Of a DNA stretch of 64,000 bases, positions 7,037 through 15,853 are shown in pieces. The translations under genes were made by a program, and so were the position numbers. Position 1 is the stretch's first letter; every line of letters starts with the position of its first letter. Origin of the DNA: JAEUKH01 sp964447205 (GTDB lineage: Bacteria; Myxococcota_A; Polyangia; Polyangiales; Ga0077539). The notes under the pieces were generated by a model. It searched no databases, had not been told where the DNA came from, and saw nothing but the letters and a program-made list of their open reading frames with translations. The stretch covers positions 1 through 64,000 of the forward strand of contig CAYUSB010000020.1 in assembly GCA_964447205.1 (NCBI GenBank). The letters are read 5' to 3'.

Positions 7037-9667
7037 ATGTCGCCTGATGATCAGAGCTTGCACCGGCCCATCACCCTGCGCGCCCCCGACGGGGTCTTCC
7101 TCCCGGTCGAGCGGGCGGCCTTCGAGGTGCGGGTCGACGGTCCGCGGGTGACCACCGAGGCCGACATCACCTTCCGCAACGAGACGGGCCGCACCGTGGA
7201 GGCCGACCTCGTGCTCCCGCTGCCCCCCATGGCCTCTGTCCAGGGGCTCCAGGCCCGTTGGGGACAACACGCCCTCGACGGGGTCGTACGCGGCAAGGAG
7301 GCCGCCCGGGCCGACTACCAGGCCGCCGTATCGCAAGGGCACTCCGCGGTCCTCGGGGAGGGAGAGGGCGAAGACCTCGTGCGGCTGCGTCTCGGGCCCA
7401 TCGAGACCGGGGCGTCGGTGATGGTGAGCCTCACGATCCTGCACGGGGCGACGCCTACCCTGGAGGGGCATCGGGTGGTCCTGCCGCTCACGTACATGCC
7501 GCGGTACGTCGAAGACCCGGGGGCCCTCACGGCCACGGAGGCGGCGGCCCTCGATCGTCCGCGGCCGGTCACCCTCGACGCCCGGGCCTCGGTGCGTTTC
7601 GTCGTGCGGGGGGCCACGGCGGAGCATGTACGCTGCGCCTCGCACCGGACCCAGACCGTGGCCCTGCGGTCGGGGGTGGAGGTCCGGGTGGAGGGGGTGG
7701 CCCTCGATCGGGATGTCCTCTTGGAGGTGCTCGATCGGGTCGGGGGGCAGACCCCGGTGGCGACCGTACGGCGCAGCCTCGGGGCGGGGCCGGACGGGGG
7801 CGGGGCCTGCGGGCTGGTGACGGTGACCCCCCCGGCCTTCGCGGACGAGGGGCCCACGGTGCCACGGACGGTTCTGTTTCTGGTCGACCGCTCGGGCTCG
7901 ATGGGGGGAAGGCCCATGGACGCGGCGAAGCGGGCCGTACGGGGCAGCCTGCGGGCCCTCGGGGCCGACGACCGCTTCAACGTCATCGCCTTCGACGACC
8001 GCCTGGAGGCCCTCGCGGCGAGCCCCGTCCCCTTCACCGAGGCCACCCTGCGGGCCGCCGATCGGTTTGTCGACGGCCTCGAAGCCCGCGGCGGGACAGA
8101 GGCCTCGCAGGCCCTGCAGGCGATGATGACCGACACCCTCCACGGGGTCTCCGTGTCGTGGAAGGAGAAGACCCCGGACGACGGCAGGCACCGGCTGCGG
8201 CAGGTGGTGTTTATGACCGACGGCGACGTGGCCGGGGCGGCCGAGGTCCTGCGTACGGCCCGGGTGGCCCTGCACAGCACCCGGGTGCACGTCCTGGGCA
8301 TCGGCGACGCGGTCAACCACAGCCTCCTCGGCGAGATCGCGGCCCTGGGCGGCGGGACGTACACCCCGGTCGCCACCGACGAAGACCTCGAGCGGGCCCT
8401 CCTCCACCTCAAAAACGCCCTCTACGCCCCGGTCTGGACCGGCGTGGTGGCCACCCTCCTGCGCGGTGACAAACCGTCCGCCCTCCACGACGTCGAGCCC
8501 CAGGGGGTGTGGGACCTGTTCGCGAGCACGTCCCTCACCTTCGCCTGGCGCGGGCCCCAGGAGCCCGGGGACGTCCTGCGCCTGGCGGGCCTCGGGGCCG
8601 ATGGGTCCGAGCGGGTCCTGGAGGTCGCCCTGGACGCGGCCGAGGACGACCCCGAGGTGTTTGTACGGTGGGCTACGATGCGGGCCCGTCGGCTGACGTA
8701 CCGCTTCGACCCCGCGGACGACCTCGCCCTGGAGAAGCTGGGCACGGCCTTCGGGTTGATCACCCGGCGTACGTCCCTGGTGGGGATCGACCCGCACGAC
8801 AGCGGGCATCGGGTCGAGGCCGCCGTCTCGGTGTCGCTCCCCCTCCCGGGCAACATGGCCGAGCAGACCCGGACGGGCGGAGGCGGGGGCGTGGCCTACG
8901 CGGCCTCGATGATCGTCGGGGCCATGCCGCACAGGACGGCCGCCGTGCACCCGCTGCCGATGGCCCGGGCCCTGGCCCCGAAGCGGGCGGCCCGCGCGTC
9001 GAAGGGCGGGGCCGGAGACTCGTTGGTCGAGCGGGCGGTCAAGAAGGTGAAGGCCTTCGTGGGGGCGGCGTCCCCCGCCCAGGATGCGCCCGAGGAGGCC
9101 GACGACTTCAAGGCCGAGACCATGGACTTCCTCGAACGCGAGGAGAGCACGGGGTCGATGCCCGCCCTCGGGGGGATGCCTCCGTCTCCGCCGCCCGCCC
9201 CGTCGGCGCCGCGGCCGCAGGTGCACGATCCGGCCCCGGAGCCCGCGGTGGACGAGGTCACCTCCCTGCGGGGGCTCCTGCTGACCCAGGGGGCGGACGG
9301 GATGTTTGGTTCGGTGGGCGAGACCCTGGCGGCGGTGGGGGCCCTCGTGTCGGCCGGGCACACCCACCGCGAGGGAGACTACCGGGCCGAGCTCAAGCGC
9401 ACCCTGGCCACCCTGCGGGGGCGCCTCGTGACCCTGCACGGCGACGAGGCCGTGTGGGCCCGGGTGGCCATCGCCCTGCTTACGGTTCCGCACGGGATCG
9501 AACCCGTCGAGCTCGACCCGGCCCTGGAGGCGGCGGTGCGACGGGTCGACCTCCACGAGACCCGGGCCCTGCGGGAGGAGGTCATCGCGGTGGTGACCCT
9601 GTGCCCCCCCGGGTGGGACGCCTCCCCGCGGGCCGCCCAGATCTGGCGGCGGTTTCTCGCGGGGTGA
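7037..9667 (+). CDS. VIT and von Willebrand A domain protein
   Basis: Encodes 876 residues. The VIT (inter-alpha-trypsin) domain occupies roughly 10-140 (TLRAPDGVFLPVERAAFEVR, VEADLVLPLPPMASV). A vWA domain begins near residue 278 with an intact MIDAS motif, D284-x-S-G-S, in FLVDRSGSMGG, and a later TDGD. The C-terminal 300 residues are alanine/proline-rich followed by a helical region. VIT-vWA proteins occur in many bacteria without a settled role; they are usually secreted or surface-associated, but no signal peptide is obvious here. The first in-frame ATG at 6983 would add 18 basic residues; 7037 was preferred because recognisable sequence starts there. It lies 96 bp after the kinase on the same strand. 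Confidence 0.88.
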   Translation: MSPDDQSLHRPITLRAPDGVFLPVERAAFEVRVDGPRVTTEADITFRNETGRTVEADLVLPLPPMASVQGLQARWGQHALDGVVRGKEAARADYQAAVSQGHSAVLGEGEGEDLVRLRLGPIETGASVMVSLTILHGATPTLEGHRVVLPLTYMPRYVEDPGALTATEAAALDRPRPVTLDARASVRFVVRGATAEHVRCASHRTQTVALRSGVEVRVEGVALDRDVLLEVLDRVGGQTPVATVRRSLGAGPDGGGACGLVTVTPPAFADEGPTVPRTVLFLVDRSGSMGGRPMDAAKRAVRGSLRALGADDRFNVIAFDDRLEALAASPVPFTEATLRAADRFVDGLEARGGTEASQALQAMMTDTLHGVSVSWKEKTPDDGRHRLRQVVFMTDGDVAGAAEVLRTARVALHSTRVHVLGIGDAVNHSLLGEIAALGGGTYTPVATDEDLERALLHLKNALYAPVWTGVVATLLRGDKPSALHDVEPQGVWDLFASTSLTFAWRGPQEPGDVLRLAGLGADGSERVLEVALDAAEDDPEVFVRWATMRARRLTYRFDPADDLALEKLGTAFGLITRRTSLVGIDPHDSGHRVEAAVSVSLPLPGNMAEQTRTGGGGGVAYAASMIVGAMPHRTAAVHPLPMARALAPKRAARASKGGAGDSLVERAVKKVKAFVGAASPAQDAPEEADDFKAETMDFLEREESTGSMPALGGMPPSPPPAPSAPRPQVHDPAPEPAVDEVTSLRGLLLTQGADGMFGSVGETLAAVGALVSAGHTHREGDYRAELKRTLATLRGRLVTLHGDEAVWARVAIALLTVPHGIEPVELDPALEAAVRRVDLHETRALREEVIAVVTLCPPGWDASPRAAQIWRRFLAG

Positions 9668-9671
9668 GGGG

Positions 9672-10568
9672 TCAAGCTGCGGGGCCGAGGTGTTCGACGA
9701 GAAACGGGACGGCCTGGGCGTCGAACACCTCGGGGTGGTCCTCGTGCACGAAGAGGCGCCCCTGGGGGATGGAGACCAGGCGGGCCCCCCCGGCAAACTG
9801 CGGGAGCATGGCCCGGGCCTTCTCCACGGGGAAGAACGGGTCGCGTTCGCCCCAGAGGCAGAGGGTCGGGCACAGGATCCGGGCGTGTACGGCGGGCAGG
9901 GTCTTGAGCACCCCGGGGTCGAGGTTGCGCAGGAGGCCCATCTGTCCGAGCATCACCTCGGGGCGGGCGAGGGGGCGCACGAAGAGGTCGCCAAACTCGC
10001 CGTCGGCGTAGGTCGGGTCGGTGAAGCACCCGCCGAAGCCGATCCCGCTGCGCCGCAGGGGGCCCACCTGGAGGGCGGCCCCGAAGAGGTGGTGGGCCCC
10101 GGGGATCTTGCCCGCGGCGAGGTACAGCCCGAGCTGCCACGCGAAATGGTCGGGGATCTCCGTGCCCGCGAGCACGAGGGCCCGGACGGCGGGGTTGTCG
10201 GCGGCGAGCTGGCGGGCGAAGAGGCCGCCGCTGTCGTGGGCGAGGAGGCCGTAGCGGGAGAGGCTGAGGTGGGCCACGGTCTGGCGCAGGGCCTCGAGGT
10301 TGGGGCCGAGGCCTGCGGGGGTCTTCCAGCGGGTGTGGCCCGTCCCGGGGAGGTCGAGGAGGTGCACGGTGAAGTGCCGGGTGAGGGCGGGCAGGAGCCG
10401 TCGGAAGGTGGCCGCGTGCAGGGGCCAGCCGTGGACGCACACCACGTCAGGGCCTGTGCCGAAGCGGTAGTAGGCCACGCGCCCGCCGGGCAGGTCGAGC
10501 ATGTCCGTGGGCGTGTCAAACCCGCGGCTGAACTCCGCGGGCGACGAAGACGAAGGGGCGGGGCGCAT
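9672..10568 (-). CDS. Alpha/beta hydrolase, haloalkane dehalogenase / epoxide hydrolase type
   Basis: A 298-residue alpha/beta hydrolase. The oxyanion motif VHGWP sits at 45-49. The nucleophile elbow is AHDSGG, which places an aspartate (D112) in the nucleophile position, as in haloalkane dehalogenases and epoxide hydrolases, not the serine of esterases. A second acid is in LWGERDPF, and the base is probably the histidine in RLFVHEDHPE. The start at 10568 lies 17 bp after the epimerase stop, so it is the third gene of a minus-strand operon (ferritin-like, epimerase, hydrolase). The substrate cannot be told from sequence. Its stop is 4 bp from the end of the convergent VIT/vWA gene. Confidence 0.85.
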   Translation of the reverse strand: MRPAPSSSSPAEFSRGFDTPTDMLDLPGGRVAYYRFGTGPDVVCVHGWPLHAATFRRLLPALTRHFTVHLLDLPGTGHTRWKTPAGLGPNLEALRQTVAHLSLSRYGLLAHDSGGLFARQLAADNPAVRALVLAGTEIPDHFAWQLGLYLAAGKIPGAHHLFGAALQVGPLRRSGIGFGGCFTDPTYADGEFGDLFVRPLARPEVMLGQMGLLRNLDPGVLKTLPAVHARILCPTLCLWGERDPFFPVEKARAMLPQFAGGARLVSIPQGRLFVHEDHPEVFDAQAVPFLVEHLGPAA

Positions 10569-10585
10569 GGTCGGGGGACTCTCCT

Positions 10586-11563
10586 TCAGCGATCGTGGGG
10601 GGCCGCGGCCGATCGCAGGGCGGCGAGGCCCGCCTCGACGTCGAGGACGGGGGCGTACCCGAGGTCGGCCCGGGCCTTGTCGGTCTTGACGGTGACCGAG
10701 CGGGACATCATCGCGATGGCGAAGGCCGTCATGGGCGGGGCCTTGCCGATGCCCAGGGCCCGCCAGACGGTCTCCAGGCCCTGGGCGAAGGGGCGGGCCA
10801 GGGCTCCGGGGATGCTGCGGTCGGGCAGGTCGACCCCCTGGGTGGCCGCGAGGGCCGTGAGAAAGGTGCGGAGGGTGCGGGTCCCGTCGTCGGCCACGAA
10901 GTACGCCGAGCCCCCGTGGCCGCGGGTGAGGGCGAGGTCGAGGGCGAGGGCGAGGTTGGTGACGTGGGTGGTGGAGGTGAGGTGTCGGCCCTGGTCGATC
11001 CAGGCCCAGGCCCCCTCGCGGGCCATGCGCAGGACGGCGGGCAGGACGGAGGTGTCGCGGGGGCCCCAGACGAACCGCGGGCGCACGGACAGGGTGGCGA
11101 AGCCCGGGGCGTCGGCGGCGAGGACGCGGCGTTCGGCCTCGGCTTTGGTCTCGCTGTAGAGGTAGCGCTGGCGGGGGGGATACGGGCAGGTCTCGTCGAT
11201 GTCGACGAGGTCGTGGCCGTCGAAGAGGGCGGCCTCGGTGCCGATGTGGACGAAGCGCCCGACCCCGGCCTCGCGGGCCGCCTGGAGCATTCGGGTCGTA
11301 CCCTCGACGTTGCCCTTCCAGAACTGCTCCCGGGTCCCCCACTCTTCGACGAAGGCCGCGCAGTGCACGACGGCGTCGCAGCCCGCCAGGTGGTCCGCGC
11401 TGACCGTGTCGAGGTCGCAGCGTACGGCCGTGGCCCCGTACCGCGCCACGGTCTCGGCCGAACCCGTCCCCCGGGCCATGGCGTAGACGGTGTGTTCGCG
11501 GGCGAGGCGTTCGAGGGCGTGGCCGCCGACGAAGCCCGAGCCCCCTGTGACGAAGACCTTCAT
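10586..11563 (-). CDS. NAD(P)-dependent epimerase / 3-beta-HSD-like short-chain dehydrogenase
   Basis: A 325-residue extended SDR. The Rossmann motif is VTGGSGFVGGHALE at residues 5-18. The catalytic Y136-x3-K140 lies in YLYSETKAEAE, and the usual serine of the active site is replaced by T109 in HIGTEA. After Rossmann binding, WGPRDTSVLP matches the 3-beta-hydroxysteroid dehydrogenase/isomerase-like subgroup, which also covers sugar epimerases and dihydroflavonol-type reductases. Its ATG overlaps the stop of the ferritin-like gene by 4 bp (ATGA), showing translational coupling, and the hydrolase follows after 17 bp. An oxidoreductase plus an Asp-nucleophile hydrolase suggests a small catabolic or lipid-modifying unit; the substrate is unknown. 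Confidence 0.88.
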   Translation of the reverse strand: MKVFVTGGSGFVGGHALERLAREHTVYAMARGTGSAETVARYGATAVRCDLDTVSADHLAGCDAVVHCAAFVEEWGTREQFWKGNVEGTTRMLQAAREAGVGRFVHIGTEAALFDGHDLVDIDETCPYPPRQRYLYSETKAEAERRVLAADAPGFATLSVRPRFVWGPRDTSVLPAVLRMAREGAWAWIDQGRHLTSTTHVTNLALALDLALTRGHGGSAYFVADDGTRTLRTFLTALAATQGVDLPDRSIPGALARPFAQGLETVWRALGIGKAPPMTAFAIAMMSRSVTVKTDKARADLGYAPVLDVEAGLAALRSAAAPHDR

Positions 11564-12915
11564 GCCCGAGGCTCAAGGAGGGCGTCGAGGCAGGGGCCTA
11601 CGACCTCGCGGAGCACGGCCCGGTGGACGGCCGCTTCGGTGGCCGGGGCGGCGACCCCGAGGGCGGCGAGGGCCGCGGGGTGGGCGTCGCCGAGGACGGC
11701 GGCCTCGGGGGCCTCGGGGGGCGTCGGCAGGGTGCGGGCTGCGGTGCGGAGGGCGTCCCGGACGGGGTCTCCGCCGTGCTGGCAGAGCCAGACCAGGGTC
11801 GACCAGGCGAGGGCCGCGTGGGACTCCTCCTCGGCGGCGATGCGGACGAGGGCCGCGCGGGCGGCGGGGTCGCGGCAGGCGGCGGCCCGTTCGGTGGCCA
11901 GGGCTGCGGCCACGGACTCGTTGATGCACCCGTCGCGCAGGGTCTCCAGGGCGAACCCCACGGCGTCGGGGAGGGACCCTGACACGCTCCCGAGGGGGAG
12001 GGGTCCGGGGCCCCGAACGGGGGCTCCGTAGCGGGTCGCGAGGGCGTAGCAGGCCTGGGCGTGGCCGACCTCGTCGAGGGCGGCCTGGTGGCAGTCTCGT
12101 ACGAGGGAGGCGGGGGCTCCGAGCGACAGGAGGACGAGGGAGGCCCGGGCGAAGGAGGCGACGGAGGCGTGTTCGTAGGCGGCTTCGAGGAGCCAGCGGT
12201 GGGCGGCGGCCTGGAGGGCGGCGGGGTCGTATCCGTCGAGGGGGAGGGCCTCGGGGGCGGGTCCGGACCAGTCGTTGCGGGGGACGGGGGCGGCGGTGAG
12301 GGGGCGGCCGGTGTCGGGGGCGACGAGGGGCCGACCTCCGGGGCATTGGATGACCCAGGCGTAGCAGCAGGCCCCCGGGCGCAGGGCTGACTCGCGGGCG
12401 GAGGCGTCGGCGTCGAAGGTCACGAGGCCCCCGCGGGTGCCGAGGTTGAGGCTGGCGGGAGGCTGAACCGCGGCCGGGCAGTGCCCCACCCCGGGAGCAG
12501 GCGGGGGAGGAGCCTGGGCCCCGGGGGGAGTCTGCACGACCGGGGCGGTGGAGCAGAAGATCCCCGACGGGCACGACCCGCGCAGGGTGAGGGGGGGCGG
12601 GGACACCTGGGTGACGTTCCAGGTGTTGGGGTCGATGGGGTCGCGGCGGAAGGTGGTGGGCGGGGTGGGGGGCGGCATGCGCAGGGCGCCGTCGGGCAAG
12701 GCGGGGCCAGGACCGGGGGTCGGGGCCTCGGACGGGGGGGCGGTGGGCGACGGGGTCGCGGTGTTGCGGGGGGCCGCGGTGTGGCTGGGGGCCGTGCGGG
12801 TCGACGGGGGCCGGGGGGTGTCGTTGCGGCAGGCCTGGGCTCCCCCAAGGGCCGGCAGTCCCATCACCAGCAGCAATCGCGAACGGAGGGCGGCGAGGTG
12901 CATCACGCGCCGCAT
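11560..12915 (-). CDS. Ferritin-like diiron domain secreted protein
   Basis: Encodes 451 residues. A leader (MRRVMHLAALRSRLLLVMGL) ends near a cysteine and is followed by a proline/threonine-rich linker to about residue 90. The C-terminal half holds a ferritin-like four-helix bundle: YEHASVASFARASL gives a glutamate/histidine, then DEVGHAQAC and AEEESHAALAW give two ExxH motifs, as in diiron carboxylate proteins. This class is frequent and uncharacterised in Myxococcota. An alternative start is at 12903. It is the first gene of the ferritin-like/epimerase/hydrolase operon. Electron transfer or oxidation chemistry for the operon would be an inference only; ferroxidase or storage activity cannot be claimed without cage-forming features. 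Confidence 0.8.
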   Translation of the reverse strand: MRRVMHLAALRSRLLLVMGLPALGGAQACRNDTPRPPSTRTAPSHTAAPRNTATPSPTAPPSEAPTPGPGPALPDGALRMPPPTPPTTFRRDPIDPNTWNVTQVSPPPLTLRGSCPSGIFCSTAPVVQTPPGAQAPPPPAPGVGHCPAAVQPPASLNLGTRGGLVTFDADASARESALRPGACCYAWVIQCPGGRPLVAPDTGRPLTAAPVPRNDWSGPAPEALPLDGYDPAALQAAAHRWLLEAAYEHASVASFARASLVLLSLGAPASLVRDCHQAALDEVGHAQACYALATRYGAPVRGPGPLPLGSVSGSLPDAVGFALETLRDGCINESVAAALATERAAACRDPAARAALVRIAAEEESHAALAWSTLVWLCQHGGDPVRDALRTAARTLPTPPEAPEAAVLGDAHPAALAALGVAAPATEAAVHRAVLREVVGPCLDALLEPRA

Positions 12916-12951
12916 GGTGCACCCGGGCCCGGGGGTTGTCACGGGGGGGAT

Positions 12952-12971
12952 GCGCCCTCCGAAGAGGGCGC
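12952..12971 (-). terminator. Hairpin with UUCG tetraloop after the Cys-rich lipoprotein gene
   Basis: A perfect 8-bp stem (GCGCCCTC/GAGGGCGC) closes a four-base loop. Read on the minus strand the loop is C(TTCG)G, the exceptionally stable UUCG tetraloop. It lies 12 bp downstream of the stop codon of the gene at 12984-15500. No U-tract follows, so it could act as a terminator of the GC-rich type or as a 3-prime stabiliser. Confidence 0.6.
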
Positions 12972-12983
12972 CCGGGAGGGGAT

Positions 12984-15500
12984 CTAGCGGCAGGCGACGT
13001 AGTAGGTCGTGCAGCCGCTGAGGGCGCCCGCGGGGGAGCTGAGGCCCTGGCAGCCCCAGTTGGTGCCGCCGACGTTGCTGAGGTCGGAGCGGTAGCCCGT
13101 GTTGCCGTTGGCGACGAAGCCAAACTGCTGCCCGAGGGTGGTCGGGACCCGCACGGTGTTGCCGTGCCAGTTGGACAGGGTGCAGCACTGGCTCCACTGG
13201 GAGTTGGAGATCCCGATGAGGCACTGGCCCGCCACGGCGCTGCTCGAGTTGGTGAAGTACGAGATCGAGAAGTTGCAGGACTGGGTGGCCCCCAGGGAGA
13301 CCACGTCGGTGGTGCCGTTGGAGGCGTGGCTCACGAGGCGCCGCCCGAGGGTGCTGCACGACGACCGGGCCACCGACTCGGTGCACCCCGAGATCGACCC
13401 GCCCCCGCACGGAACGAACAGAACCGGGAAGGTCGTGCCGTTGACGTCGAGCACGGTGCCGTTGGCGTTCTGGCAGGTCCCGCTGATGCAGCTCTGCCCC
13501 GAGGAGCAGACCCGGCCGCAGGTGCCGCAGTGGCTGTTGTTGGTCTGGACGTTGACGCAGGCTCCGCTGCAGAAGGTCAGCCCGCTGCCGCAGGCCACGG
13601 CGCAGGCTCCGTTCATACAAATCAGGCCCGTGGCGCAGGAGTTTCCGCAGGAGCCGCAGTGGGCGGGGTCGGTGCGCAGGTTGGTCTCGCAGCCGTCGTT
13701 GTAGACGTTGTTGCAGTTGGCAAACCCCGCGTTGCAGGTCCCGAGCTCGCACGTGCTGTTGCGGCAGATGGGCGACGGGGCGTTGGGGGTCGCGGCGCAG
13801 GCGGAGCATCCGCCGCAGTGTTGGGGGTCGTTGCGCGGGTCGACGCAGGCCCCGCCGCAGTTGGTGAGTGGGGTCCCGCAGGTGGTGGCGCAGCCTCCGC
13901 CCGAGCAGAGCTGTCCGCCGGGGCAGGCCCGGTTGCATGAGCCGCAGTTGTTGTTGTCGATCGCGGTGTCGCGGCAGGCCCCCGAGCAGTTGGTGAGCCC
14001 GGGGCCGCACGAGACCTGGCAGCTCCCGTTGGTGCAGACGTGGCCACCGATGCAGACGTTGCCACAGGTGCCGCAGTTGGAGCGGTCGGTCTGCAGGTCG
14101 CGGCATCCGCTGCTGCACGCGGTCAGGCCCGCCCCGCAGGAGACCTCGCAGACCCCGCTGTTGCAGACCTGGCCGCTCAGGCAGATGCGGCCGCAGGCCC
14201 CGCAGTGGGAGCGGTCGGACTGCAGGTCGCGGCAGTTGCCGCCGCACGCGGTCAGGCCCGCCCCGCAGGAGACCTCGCAGGTGCCGCTGTTGCAGACCTG
14301 TCCGCTCGGGCAGACGCGGCCGCAGGCTCCGCAGTGGCTGCGGTCGGTGAGCAGGTCGCGGCAGACCCCGGAGCACACGGTGAGCCCCGTGGCGCACGAC
14401 ACCTGGCAGGCCCCCCCGAGGCAGGCCTGACCGGCGGCGCAGACCGTCCCGCAGGCTCCACAATGGTTGCGGTCGGACTGGGTGTCGCGGCACTGCCCGC
14501 TGCACTCCGAGAGCCCCGTCCCGCACGACACCACGCACATCCCCGCCGAGCAGAACTGCCCGGCCGGACACGCCGTCCCGCAGGCCCCGCAATGGGCGCG
14601 GTCGGTCTGCAGGTCGCGGCAGACCCCGCCGCAGTTGGTGCTCGACGCGTCGCAGGAGACCACGCACATGCCCCCGTTGCAGATCTGGCCCCCCGGGCAC
14701 GCGGCCCCGCAGGTCCCGCAGTGGTTGCGGTCGGTCTGCAGGTCACGGCAGACCCCTCCGCACTCGGTGAAGCTGCCGCACGAGCTCTGGCAGGCCCCCC
14801 CGGCGCAGCGTTGGGGGCCCGTGCAGGCGTTGCCGCAGGCCCCGCAGTGGGCGAGGTCGCTCTGCAGGTTGCGGCAGGCCCCGTCGCAGACGTTCTGCCC
14901 CTCGATGCAGGTGATCACGCAGGCCCCGGCCTCGCAGATGCGTCCGCGCGGGCAGACGTTTCCGCAGCCCCCGCAGTGGTTGCGGTCGGTCATGGGGTCG
15001 ACGCAGACCCGCTCTCCGCCCCCGTCCGTCCCCGCGTCGCCCCCGCCACGGGTGCAGGTCTGGAGGTTGGAAGCGCACTGGAGCTGACAGGTCCCGTTGG
15101 AGCAGGCCTGGCCTACGGGGCAGGCGTTTCCGCAGGCCCCGCAGTGCTCGCGGTCGGTGTTGGTGCTGACGCAGACGCTGTTGTTGCAGAGGGTCTGGGC
15201 GCCCGGGCAGCTCTGCATACACGCCCCGTTGACGCAGACCGAACCCGCCGCACAGGCCATCCCGCAGGCCCCGCAGTGTTGGGCGCTCGTGCGGGTGTTG
15301 ACGCAGGCCCCGGAGCAGGCTGTCTGCTCGGCCGGACAGCTCACGTCGGCCGCGGGGGCGTCGATCCCGCCGTCGGTGGTGCCGGTGTTGCCCGCGGCGC
15401 GGTCACAGGCCCCGAGGGCCGCGGCCAGAAGGGCCGCGAGGGCGAGGGCGGCGCGGCCGGGCGGCGCGGCGGCGCGTACAAACCTTGGGTGGAAATTCAT
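12984..15500 (-). CDS. Secreted lipoprotein of tandem cysteine-rich repeats
   Basis: An 838-residue protein with a lipoprotein leader (ALAALLAAALGAC, cysteine near 32). It then has about fourteen tandem modules of about 43 residues, each with the pattern CxGxC...HCGxCGxxCxxGxxCxxGxC. One module carries an insert (CSACAATPNAPSPIC). The last ~130 residues, from about 705, have no repeat and form a separate domain with its own cysteines (FVPCGGGSISGC, SQCCTLSNWHGN, CTTYYVACR). Such proteins are a hallmark of Myxococcota and some are misnamed in databases. Disulfide-rich surface structure is the safest description; a role in adhesion or predation is speculation. The repeat units are similar at DNA level, so copy number may vary between strains. 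Confidence 0.85.
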   Translation of the reverse strand: MNFHPRFVRAAAPPGRAALALAALLAAALGACDRAAGNTGTTDGGIDAPAADVSCPAEQTACSGACVNTRTSAQHCGACGMACAAGSVCVNGACMQSCPGAQTLCNNSVCVSTNTDREHCGACGNACPVGQACSNGTCQLQCASNLQTCTRGGGDAGTDGGGERVCVDPMTDRNHCGGCGNVCPRGRICEAGACVITCIEGQNVCDGACRNLQSDLAHCGACGNACTGPQRCAGGACQSSCGSFTECGGVCRDLQTDRNHCGTCGAACPGGQICNGGMCVVSCDASSTNCGGVCRDLQTDRAHCGACGTACPAGQFCSAGMCVVSCGTGLSECSGQCRDTQSDRNHCGACGTVCAAGQACLGGACQVSCATGLTVCSGVCRDLLTDRSHCGACGRVCPSGQVCNSGTCEVSCGAGLTACGGNCRDLQSDRSHCGACGRICLSGQVCNSGVCEVSCGAGLTACSSGCRDLQTDRSNCGTCGNVCIGGHVCTNGSCQVSCGPGLTNCSGACRDTAIDNNNCGSCNRACPGGQLCSGGGCATTCGTPLTNCGGACVDPRNDPQHCGGCSACAATPNAPSPICRNSTCELGTCNAGFANCNNVYNDGCETNLRTDPAHCGSCGNSCATGLICMNGACAVACGSGLTFCSGACVNVQTNNSHCGTCGRVCSSGQSCISGTCQNANGTVLDVNGTTFPVLFVPCGGGSISGCTESVARSSCSTLGRRLVSHASNGTTDVVSLGATQSCNFSISYFTNSSSAVAGQCLIGISNSQWSQCCTLSNWHGNTVRVPTTLGQQFGFVANGNTGYRSDLSNVGGTNWGCQGLSSPAGALSGCTTYYVACR

Positions 15501-15553
15501 AGAGATCTCTGGGTTTCCGTGGGGGCGTTACGAGAGGGTGGGAATCCCAGCCG

Positions 15554-15853
15554 TCAGGAAGACTGGGGGGGAGAGGGAGAGAGGGCGAGGCGGGCCTCGC
15601 GGGCGAGTTTGACCAGCTCCAGACGCACCGCGTCGGGCCCGGCCACGGGGGTGGTCCAGTCGAAGCGGAAGTCCCCGAGGCGCGCGTGGGTGACGGTAAA
15701 CCCCTGGGTGTCGACGGCCGTCAGGCGGGCTTCGCCGGGCTCGGCCTCGACCCCGCGAAAGGCTCGGAGATACCGGGCCACGGCGTCGGGGTGGTCGGTG
15801 TTCATGTGTTCGAGGATGGTGGGGCGGCTGTCGGCGAGGGGGTCGTCGTCCAT
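15554..15853 (-). CDS. DUF2470 domain protein
   Basis: A 99-residue protein made almost entirely of a DUF2470 domain: ILEHMNTDHPDAVARYLRAF near the N-terminus and DFRFDWTTPVAGPDAVRLEL near the C-terminus. In HugZ-type haem oxygenases and pyridoxamine-phosphate-oxidase-like proteins this domain follows a flavin-binding barrel. Here it stands alone, as it does in several actinobacterial and myxobacterial genomes. The longer in-frame extension to 16009 is low-complexity and overlaps a repeat, so the ATG at 15853 is preferred. It has no clear operon partner. Haem or iron involvement is an extrapolation from the fused forms. Confidence 0.75.
   Translation of the reverse strand: MDDDPLADSRPTILEHMNTDHPDAVARYLRAFRGVEAEPGEARLTAVDTQGFTVTHARLGDFRFDWTTPVAGPDAVRLELVKLAREARLALSPSPPQSS

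Noticed and set aside
3950..9796. Two minus-strand frames of about 900 codons opposite the histidine kinase and VIT/vWA genes
   Set aside because: These are GC shadows. The plus-strand proteins have complete, ordered domains with catalytic motifs; the antisense ones have none.
9672..11576. One 634-codon protein covering both the hydrolase and the epimerase region
   Set aside because: The upstream half of that frame is antisense-like low-complexity overlapping the real epimerase frame. The hydrolase starts at an ATG after the epimerase stop.
12984..15500. Regularly repeated DNA that could be mistaken for a CRISPR or minisatellite array
   Set aside because: The period (~129 bp) is that of a 43-residue protein module with conserved cysteines and an intact reading frame. 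Spacers are not unique.
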